From the NCBI GenBank assembly GCA_002633005.1, contig NMRA01000196.1:480824-544823 (forward strand): DNA of 64,000 bases, in the 5' to 3' direction. The DNA is from Phoronis australis (Eukaryota; Phoronida; Phoronidae). The translations under genes were made by a program, and so were the position numbers. This document shows positions 59,801 to 64,000 of this stretch, in pieces (the stretch's first letter is position 1; every line of letters begins with the position of its first letter). The notes beneath the pieces were generated by a model. That model was given only the letters and a program-made list of their open reading frames with translations, was not told the DNA's origin and did not search any database.

Positions 59801-62800
59801 ACCATCACTTTTATCACCAGTGCCCATTCTTTCTGACAATGGAGTGGTATTTGGCCCATGCTACATTCTAGATACATCCGTGGTGTGTTGATAATCAGTG
59901 GCTGAGAAATGGGCCAAGACTTCGAACCGCAATCAGATGTAGGCAAACCATTCAACAAAATTTGCACAAACTGTATTTTGCATATTTATTTGTCATTCCA
60001 CTAGAGCACCATAAGGTGGATTCTAGGGTAACCGAATCAGATCATGCGTGTACATACATCCTGGTGAGATATGTTCAAAATGATTTTTGACATGTTTTGG
60101 CCATTTTTAAGTTAGAGAATCATGAATATTTTGGCCCAAAATAGCTCATTTTTGGTTCCAAAAAGGTTCAGTTAATGAAACGGTTTTAAAACGGCTTAAA
60201 AGAACGGGAAAGAAAAAAAAATATTTCAAATATTTATGTAGACAATGAACCTCTGTTTGAGAAAACAGTCTTTGAGTTTTCAAAGAGGTTTCCGTCAACC
60301 TTCAATGCAGTGTCAAAATTAGGTAAAATTTGCCCGGTTTTGTGTGTTCGATTTTTAGCCATTTTTAGGTACTATATGTGTGCTGGGGATTTCCAATGAA
60401 TTTTTTTCATCAAATTGCCTGACTACTGGCAGTATGTAGCTGTATCTTATAAACCTCATAAAGGCCGGGGCTTCATTAATTTTTGCAAATATGTTTCTAT
60501 GGTTATTAAATCAGTCTACGTCAACTTTTAGATACTGTGACTACTGTTGGCCCCTGGTGGCAGTTTCTGTAGCTAGATTTCTATGGTGAAATTTCATGAA
60601 ATTTGGCCAAAACGTTTTCATCGAGGAAACGATGGCAAATGCATGTTTGAGAACACCGTTTCAATATTAATCTAACTGTGTTACGAAATTTGTTTTCTCT
60701 CTTGTACCTGAGGATGGCTTTTGATTAAAATCGAAACGTCGCTTACACTCTAGCGTCGTTTTTCTACGTCTCACTTCTATTTTATGTAAAAAGTAATATT
60801 ATCTACATGCATGTTTTCAGATGAGTTTAACTTGTGCTGCTACACCGGTGACAGTTTTAGGACTTTTGAAACCGTTTATGCGTCTAATCATGGCAACTGG
60901 GTACATGTACCTTAAAACCTTTCGTCCTTAAACTTGAAATGAACTAACATGATAATAAATAATATGAAGCTATGACGCAGAAGGATTCAAGCAAACTTCA
61001 CTCTTCATAATCCAAATGTAATCTATATATGTAAATCAAGTAAGATTTTTCGCATATTGTTGCTTTGATATGTCTTGAAGTACAGAGCAACTAGTTACAA
61101 AACATGAATCAAAAGCTCTTATTGTGCGTAGAATTTAGAAAAATATGTGTCTTGTTGTGTCACATTATCATACCATGAACAGAAGTTGTTCACANNNNNN
61201 NNNNNNNNNNNNNNNNNNNNNNNNNNNNNNNNNNNNNNNNNNNNNNNNNNNNNNNNNNNNNNNNNNNNNNNNNNNNNNNNNNNNNNNNNNNNNNNNNNNN
61301 NNNNNNNNNNNNNNNNNNNNNNNNNNNNNNNNNNNNNNNNNNNNNNNNNNNNNNNNNNNNNNNNNNNNNNNNNNNNNNNNNNNNNNNNATCACCGAACGA
61401 TGTTGATAGAAACTGATTGCTAAAAACTTACCAAGTAATGTTGTGTAGTCTCCGAATGGAACTGCATTATGCAGAGCACACACGGGGCTTCAGCATCCAC
61501 ACATTTTTTGTCAGTTAGTTGACCCTGTTGACCGCAATTGTCCACGAATATAGTAACCTTAGGTCTTTTGGGAATTTGTGGCCACCTTTCGAAAACTTGC
61601 ACCAGGGAAATTAGCAGTAATAAGGCTTAGCGCGACGACGTATTTTGATAAAAATTCCATCTTTTACCAGTTGTTTACATGCAGACAGCCACGCATGCGC
61701 AATTCAATCACAACTAGTACAGCAGCGACACCGCGAGGAGAATTCTCCGAATAGCCCCATTGTATTTGATAGTCCTCACGTCTCACTCCCTAATCGCATT
61801 ATGTATTTTCTCTCATTGCATGCAATCTACTTGCATTCATACTGGAAAATTGCTGTTTTCAGAATGCGAAAACGTGTCATTTTTTGTAATCCATTGAAGG
61901 CCTATAGGCAAAAACTAAGGGGTCAATAGGTGCAAAATTGGTGGTTTTTGTATTGGAGCCAGACCATCAACACATACATAAAGTTTAAACTGAAACTCGA
62001 AGATGAATCCTAGTGTGATTTTTTGATTCCGTCTGATTTTTTTCGTGGAATGGCTCTTATGTCCTTGTTTGACATGAAAATGAGTTTCAATTTGGAGTAT
62101 AACTTCATTGTAAAGTCACTGAATTAATAAAAAGGTTAGCTTCATGCCAGTGCGATTATTATTTCCACTTAAATGTACTATTCGATTAAATGGGTGTACA
62201 CATGTGCATCAATGCTGGCGGGAACAAGGCGGGTTGGGTCTGAATTTTTTTGGAAAATTTGGACCCTAGTTGTGGAGTCTTGTATAAAGCCCTGCTGACA
62301 GATTTTGACACTTAAGGACAAATGCCTAGAGAAAATAGCATGATCTCTGATTTGCGTCGTGGACACAATCTTCCCTGTAATTGTTTTAGGAGAATTGCGT
62401 TACCTGATGCTACCTCTCTACGAACGCCTGGTGATGGGAAGTGCTATTAAGGTTTTGTGGGCGCTACAAGGTCCGACAATTCCTGCCAAGATGGAACAAC
62501 ACCTGAAGTCTCTAGTATTGCAAACAGAAGCTCTTGAAGAATACAACGAAGCGGCTATTAAGATTTTGTAAGTTAGGAGCTTGCAAGACTGAAGTCAGAA
62601 ATTTCGTATTTCTTTCAGACACCGATTTCTGAGAAATAATTCATTTCACCTCAGCAAGGCACAGGGCCTCCAAAAATGTACCCATAATTGGTAGTTGCTC
62701 AGCTGATTTTCATAAATTATTTTAGAACTGTGATGCGCTAACAATTACATGGCAAAAACGTTGTTCAGTAACTAATTGCGAAGTGGGAGATCAAGTCTCA

Positions 62801-63644
62801 CAAATGACTGAGTATACGTCACAGTTCATGAAACAGTACAGCGGGATTCTGTAATACTAGTCATGTCACTGAGACTTAGAAGTATTGAAACATTGAGCAG
62901 TACTCAAATTATTGTTGTGCAAAATATCCTTGTACTTTGATCTTCAGTTAACAAGGAGTGCGTTTAATGAACGTTGCTTTGCATTGGAACGGTAAAGCGG
63001 GATAAATAGTATAGAATGGAATATCATGACTTAATATTGCATTACTACTTGAACACAACGGCATGCTTAGCTTCTGATCATCCCCGATACAACACATTAT
63101 AATACTAAAAGGTCTGGCGCTCGGGATTGGAATTCCACGGGTGATTTAATTCAGCCGTCCATATCAAACACAAATCTCAATAAATTTACACAAAATTGGG
63201 ATTCAACCAACCATGATCAACTGTTCTTTCTCCTGATAGCATTTACAGTATTCTGCTCCAGCCAATTCGCAACAAATTTGCGATCAAACACAAAATTTGC
63301 CCCAAAAGGCCGACACGTCGGAACTCCTGTACACGGGTCAAGTGAGTCGGTTCAAGGTCAAGTAAGGTTAAGTAAGTAACGGTAACCTTCCGTGATAAAC
63401 CGACAGTAGTTGTCATCCATCGGTAACTGACGTCTGAAGTGAAGCACCCGGCCATGGAATTCCTACCCCGAGTGCCAGGCCTTTTAGTATAGGGGACTAT
63501 CAGAAGCTGAGGACGCCTGTGCTTGAACATAGGTCAGGTTCACTTGTCGATGTTTGGCACACTTCACGGGTAATCTCGCGCCGCTGGACACGTGAGCTGG
63601 AGGATGGGTTACACTTCATGGGCGGCAACCAGTGTAAAGACCAG
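38680..63644 (+). CDS. CASD1-like SGNH protein, gene copy B (exons 1-7, partial)
   Basis: Exons 38680-38848, 39952-40078, 42504-42684, 43465-43575, 58858-58918, 62390-62567 and 63512-63644 repeat gene A's structure exactly in phase. Exon lengths are equal except exon 2, which is 6 nt longer. The 320 residues present include a signal anchor, the nucleophile in VGDSRIRG (Ser123), DGLH (Asp307, His310) and the same four-exon core. No stop or frameshift occurs. Exon 8 and the C-terminus lie beyond the window, so it cannot be told whether B keeps the membrane acyltransferase half. Intron 4 has grown to 15.3 kb, against 5.4 kb in A. Confidence 0.85.
39952..40078 (+). CDS. Gene B exon 2
   Basis: TTTTTAG acceptor, GTGAG donor. 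Same frame and motifs as gene A (YICEGLFHRGRHRGDDW). A duplicated GTCAAC adds Val-Asn before the NAS sequon. Confidence 0.85.
40407..40414. other. TACATGTA footprint (intron 2 of gene B)
   Basis: Gene A has a simple TA at the matching place (15804-15805, followed by TAGAGGG in both). One of twelve such paired sites; see findings. Confidence 0.6.
40546..40569 (+). repeat. (GT)n microsatellite
   Basis: Twelve GT repeats in intron 2 of gene B. The matching part of gene A (about 15945) has no such run, so it expanded after duplication. Confidence 0.9.
41520..41700. repeat. ATCGATAGA-like cluster, copy B
   Basis: Partner of 16922-17135. About eight intact or variant motifs (such as TATCGATAGAG and TCTATCGATAG) in 180 bp. 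Spacing is similar but not identical to copy A. Confidence 0.65.
42504..42684 (+). CDS. Gene B exon 3: catalytic serine
   Basis: TTTTGCAG acceptor, GTAAGT donor, 181 nt. It encodes THIAFVGDSRIRGIFYRF. Differences from gene A lie outside the GDSRIRG core. Confidence 0.92.
43465..43575 (+). CDS. Gene B exon 4
   Basis: 111 nt, phase 0 to 0. It encodes WSPFLNESHASVYRAW and ELVIDGVAA before GTAATT. Confidence 0.85.
44440..44650 (-). pseudogene. LINE reverse-transcriptase fossil with altered YADD box
   Basis: The minus strand reads GINVGTTSHRIMQYAGDTVI and then SSESLKSTLNVID. This is the L1/Tx1-type layout around the catalytic box, where YADD has become YAGD (44590-44607). The loss of a metal-binding Asp and later stops make it inactive. 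Confidence 0.6.
44839..45043 (+). repeat. Tandem repeat, ~68-69 bp unit, nearly 3 copies
   Basis: Units begin CTAGGAGAA at 44839, 44907 and 44976. Shared phrases are CTCTGAT, CGGGTAGA and GTTAGCCTTG..AGGCAGTTT. The third copy decays after about 40 bp. Confidence 0.7.
45425..45600 (-). mobile_element. tRNA-derived SINE-like sequence
   Basis: The minus strand has a Pol III box A-like TGGTATAGTGG (about 45570-45580) and a perfect box B GGTTCGAATCC (45530-45540), with CTGAG/CTCAG able to pair as an acceptor remnant. No proper anticodon stem forms, so it is not a working tRNA gene. Downstream on the same strand is a perfect 22-bp palindrome (45486-45507, half-site GTTATCTCACT). The limits are approximate. 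Confidence 0.5.
46300..46830 (-). pseudogene. LINE pol fossil, region between endonuclease and RT
   Basis: Minus-strand frames give RTIASRIDQGK, PTKYFNNLEKE, FIGSFYKHLYS, LDEPISVTEVLNVIK and, after a frameshift, KSPSFNSFSIEFFRQ. These follow the L1-type order (W.e.GEk.tkyF.nLEK, FY..LY, Itl.El, KSPG.DG...EFy). Many stops. Probably the same dead element as 44440-44650, split by later insertions. Confidence 0.6.
47701..51078 (-). CDS. ORF2: endonuclease-reverse transcriptase (1125+ aa)
   Basis: Drives target-primed reverse transcription. The APE-type endonuclease comes first (AFVETWG, then LLIMGDFNAR, VDYVMMSKD and STAHFPLIF). The RT follows (FRGISLMQVTAKIFEKIL, QAAFRKGHSTVDHM, AFVDFKAAYDS, GLKQGSQLSPFLFILFINDL, and LLFADDLVLFSY with the catalytic FADD). 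It ends with a thumb and C-terminal CPLC...EYHFVIECPF zinc motif. The frame stays open for 33 more codons upstream of this ATG, back to the ORF1 stop. That extension holds CWNIEGLKHK with the endonuclease's conserved Asn (51124-51126). So the true N-terminus precedes the first ATG. Confidence 0.93.
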   Translation of the reverse strand: MIYTYDIIAFVETWGMNEDEFTLEGYQCFGSVRSKHPQAFRNSGGVVLFCKDVLGAIRLPSNSCDVLWVKIDLPDYLYPVLVAVVYQSPKSSSKNLEIMKILEREVQGYTAEMRGDCHLLIMGDFNARTRNRPDFIADDSIKYMDESSAIFDCVGYVEDRLCCRTSQDNGEVNEFGTELLDFCQRNEIRILNGRVGKDADIGSVTCVTYNGCSVVDYVMMSKDLLYCVDGFEIGEICESTAHFPLIFSMCKTQQNNWARGEQNENVYKWNEGLSLRYAENWSSPEVDQLLADVQSHLPSTIDSSVESLMEAIKLCAADMLKPKVNISYNPVSFPKWFDADCREMRAVVRQKLCNFRFSIGTLRENICRTLYVQARRDYGNLKKVKQIECKRKHYKTLKSAVESKDSKKFWRAFNIKKKGVSTNIKPEEWINYFSSLFEGQYFVTNPEFAEFHAFIENSVKNDINSSNAVVDMELDAEITKDEIIQTIGSMKDGTSPGCDKISIEFYKYADKKLVDSLFQLYNYFFKNGVFPKEWTKSIIVPIFKGGTKIPENFRGISLMQVTAKIFEKILCQRLQKWSERENVISMSQAAFRKGHSTVDHMFALYTLIIKYLTRDKGRFYCAFVDFKAAYDSIYRSALYFKLRNNRIEGKMYKIIKAMYAEVKACVKMSNGSYTEFFDCHNGLKQGSQLSPFLFILFINDLEQELESGGGETISMGSAELLHLLFADDLVLFSYSVKGLQKKLNILYEYSQKWKLIVNMSKTKIIVFRKGGMLRSYEKWTYDGNTVNIVNAYKYLGLMFTTKGSWSCAQKTLSLQATKAVNLMRKNVNGFNALPVKVSLKLFDCKILPILHYGCEIWGFNDCECIEIVHTKFCKEILNLPSTAISSTARGEMGRYSLIAYRLPRIMKYWLKLLKTDESKITYHCYEWQYNMTENVNKPCWVNDVKKLLFQFGFGEAWYNQGVGSETSFISLFKQRCKDIDQQKWQDILNNSIKLETYRTFKLNICFENYLDVIDNVNVRSDMVRLRCSAHALMIEKGRHLKLSRTERLCPLCVRTYVESEYHFVIECPFYDDLRKRYLPAWSYNNPNVTKFNRLMTLEEKDLIWSRCKYVHFAFKRRRIRFTSSV
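51178..51981 (-). CDS. ORF1: coiled-coil RNA-binding protein (267 aa)
   Basis: Nucleic-acid chaperone of the retrotransposon particle. A Ser/Thr-rich head is followed by a heptad-rich coiled coil at residues ~45-95 (KFEKLSNDFESLRREY, LRDQVKSLEEKLDDLENRS). The RRM-type core resembles L1 ORF1p and Transposase_22 (SRRDNLIFHGMVE, NIERAHRLGRK, RPIIAKLNSKD), followed by a basic C-terminal domain. It starts at ATG 51981, about 25 nt inside the element, and ends with TAG at 51180-51178. That stop is in the same frame as ORF2. Confidence 0.9.
   Translation of the reverse strand: MPGTRKTTTPSASDRSVTRSISSYMPRSETSPKTTDISNRQLLEIINDKFEKLSNDFESLRREYATSREENSTLRDQVKSLEEKLDDLENRSRRDNLIFHGMVENGNETWEESEKQLEEFLKEQLNIVDTNIERAHRLGRKTQGKVRPIIAKLNSKDKQKIMKKRREVMDPNIFITEDFSIRVKKARRKLYEFSQSNSMENAKISFNKLICNGRVYVYDEENDMVKIKPRTTNADPRHPSTRTEAAVQHDDQVFHMASSSQAQLDQQ
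53408..55268. mobile_element. TIR element, copy B (~1.86 kb)
   Basis: Same element as 22229-23783 at the matching intron position, with ~300-bp inverted repeats. It carries five GAGCTAG-type subunits (53549, 53691, 53851, 53998, 54171) against three in A, i.e. one extra ~300-bp dimer. No intact gene. Confidence 0.7.
55377..58512. mobile_element. 3.1-kb TIR DNA transposon with TTA target duplication
   Basis: Absent from gene A, which reads ACATTATTCAG at the site (about 23860). In B, TTA flanks both ends (55374-55376 and 58513-58515). Ends are imperfect inverted repeats (TAAGTCGGTGGGCCAGA and TAAAGGCGGTGAGCCAGA) extending ~60 bp to GTGNGTACTTT..GGGGGCAA. TTA duplications suit PIF/Harbinger, but I see no recognisable transposase. 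Minus- and plus-strand frames are decayed, so the class is tentative. Confidence 0.65.
57120..57350 (+). pseudogene. Decayed reading frame inside the TTA element
   Basis: One frame reads EAKYHRSSCYENRK, then STVFRDVFVQFCLEFIESKL and GDVICLSKLKQDF before a stop. The 'EAxYHxxCy' phrase resembles a family of transposon-linked proteins common in marine invertebrates; I cannot name its function. An earlier decayed piece (KHECMIC then stop, near 56045-56075) may be its N-terminal Cys motif. Confidence 0.35.
58858..58918 (+). CDS. Gene B exon 5 (61 nt)
   Basis: Identical to gene A exon 5 with its splice sites. It lies only ~345 bp downstream of the TTA-flanked transposon. Confidence 0.85.
58952..59215 (+). 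repeat. Dispersed repeat, copy B
   Basis: Partner of 24290-24540, about 93-95% similar, in intron 5. Confidence 0.55.
59255..59329. mobile_element. Foldback MITE, copy B
   Basis: Partner of 24564-24637. Its arms (CTAGCCCGATGGCCCGG and CCGGACCGGCAGGCC) have more mismatches than in A. Confidence 0.5.
61195..61388. other. Assembly gap (194 N)
   Basis: A run of N in intron 5 of gene B. True length unknown; the copies stop being co-linear here. Confidence 1.
61432..61660 (-). pseudogene. Possible secreted-protein first exon, frame-shifted
   Basis: On the minus strand an ATG at 61660 opens MEFLSKYVVALSLITANFPG, a good signal-peptide shape, but this frame stops after 33 codons. The next frame is open onward (KVTIFVDNCGQQGQLTDKKC, CVDAEAPCVLC) and ends at a good donor (GTAAGT). 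A one-base shift or missed splice would join them. No counterpart in copy A. Family not recognised. Confidence 0.25.
62390..62567 (+). CDS. Gene B exon 6
   Basis: TTGTTTTAG acceptor, GTAAGT donor. It differs from gene A by T to I, A to S and R to Q, with no silent change. Confidence 0.92.
63512..63644 (+). CDS. Gene B exon 7: catalytic Asp-His
   Basis: AG at 63510-63511, donor CAG/GTAATA. It encodes RELEDGLHFMGGNQCKDQ. The next exon should start beyond the window. Confidence 0.88.
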
Positions 63645-63848
63645 GTAATACAGACTCGCTTGATTGGTCTTGCAACTGGAACCACGGACTGTCGGCAGGA
63701 ATGGCTCACCTTCACATTGGAAGGAGGGGGCATAAAATGGAAAAGTTGGATAGCAATAGGAAAGACAGGGTTATGACAGAATGGATAGACCCCAACGGGC
63801 TCTTTTCGAAAAAGTTGTGGGGTCTCTTTCGTTAACTTGTATTGCCAT

Positions 63849-64000
63849 TGGCGCATCTAGGATATCACAAGGGGGGCCCAACATTTTGTCCGGCTGTAAG
63901 AATTTGCGTCAACCACGATTGTAGATGCGTATAGCACCGAATGGGGGAGGTCGGGAGGGGGGTTTGCCCCCCTTCCGCCCAGGAAATTTTTCTGTTTTTT
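63849..64000 (+). mobile_element. hAT-like element end, runs off the window
   Basis: Begins TGGCGCATCTAGGATATCAC and continues AAGGGGGGCCCAACATTTTG, matching the inverted fragment at 33840-33949. Copy A has no such insertion in the matching place after exon 7. Confidence 0.5.

Larger units (their letters stand above)
38085..63825 (+). repeat. Tandem duplication unit B
   Basis: Second copy of the unit starting at 13346. It shows the same exon order and intron landmarks but is longer in intron 4 because of insertions at about 43842-47572, 47636-52005 and 55377-58512. Near 63825 it parts from copy A where a hAT-like terminus begins. Confidence 0.85.

Noticed and set aside
60902-60909. TACATGTA in copy B that could be counted as another scar
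   Set aside because: Copy A has TACCTGTA at the matching place, so this octamer arose by a point change, not a 6-bp insertion.
61145-61483. Open frames running through the N tract
   Set aside because: They are artefacts of the assembly gap.
1-64000. CRISPR arrays, bacterial operons, rRNA genes
   Set aside because: No regularly spaced repeats with unique spacers, no prokaryotic gene structure and no rRNA-like conserved stretch were seen.

Overview
The window is nuclear DNA from an animal. It is AT-rich, genes are split by GT-AG introns, and most of the length is decayed mobile DNA. Very frequent TACATGTA octamers and the mix of THAP, TIR, LINE and Ty3/Gypsy remnants suit a marine invertebrate. 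The sequence alone does not fix the phylum.

The core is a tandem duplication of about 24.7 kb. Copy A starts near 13346 and copy B near 38085. Each unit carries the same plus-strand gene, a homologue of the luminal SGNH half of CASD1 (sialate O-acetyltransferase, Golgi). Gene A can be read through eight exons from 14097 to a stop at 31665 (355 residues). It has an N-terminal signal anchor, a GDS serine in exon 3 and a DGLH Asp/His in exon 7. It ends just after a Cys-Cys pair, where CASD1 would continue into its multi-pass acyltransferase domain. Gene B has the same first seven exons from 38680 to 63644 and runs off the window. Each exon was placed from splice sites, matching phase and conservation between the copies. 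That includes a 61-nt exon 5 that is identical in both copies.

Layout. 1-4410: AT-rich, at most one doubtful exon. 4411-6108: THAP-type DNA transposon remnant with long inverted repeats. 6109-13345: non-coding with a local duplication, a hAT-like MITE and an array of old repeats. 13346-31665: gene A with intronic repeats. 31666-38084: intergenic, with an odd inverted-repeat element, a CpG-rich promoter-like patch and a broken Ty3/Gypsy element nested with a LINE tail. 38085-64000: gene B. Its 15-kb intron 4 holds a LINE fossil, an intact-looking two-ORF non-LTR retrotransposon, an inverted-repeat element and a 3.1-kb TIR transposon. An assembly gap lies at 61195-61388.

Comparing copies A and B shows many sites with and without small insertions. 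The clearest pattern is that a TA in one copy is TACATGTA in the other, at twelve sites. This is the expected scar of Tc1/mariner-type excision. The intact retrotransposon in gene B has a single in-frame TAG between ORF1 and ORF2, with conserved endonuclease residues lying before the first ATG of ORF2.
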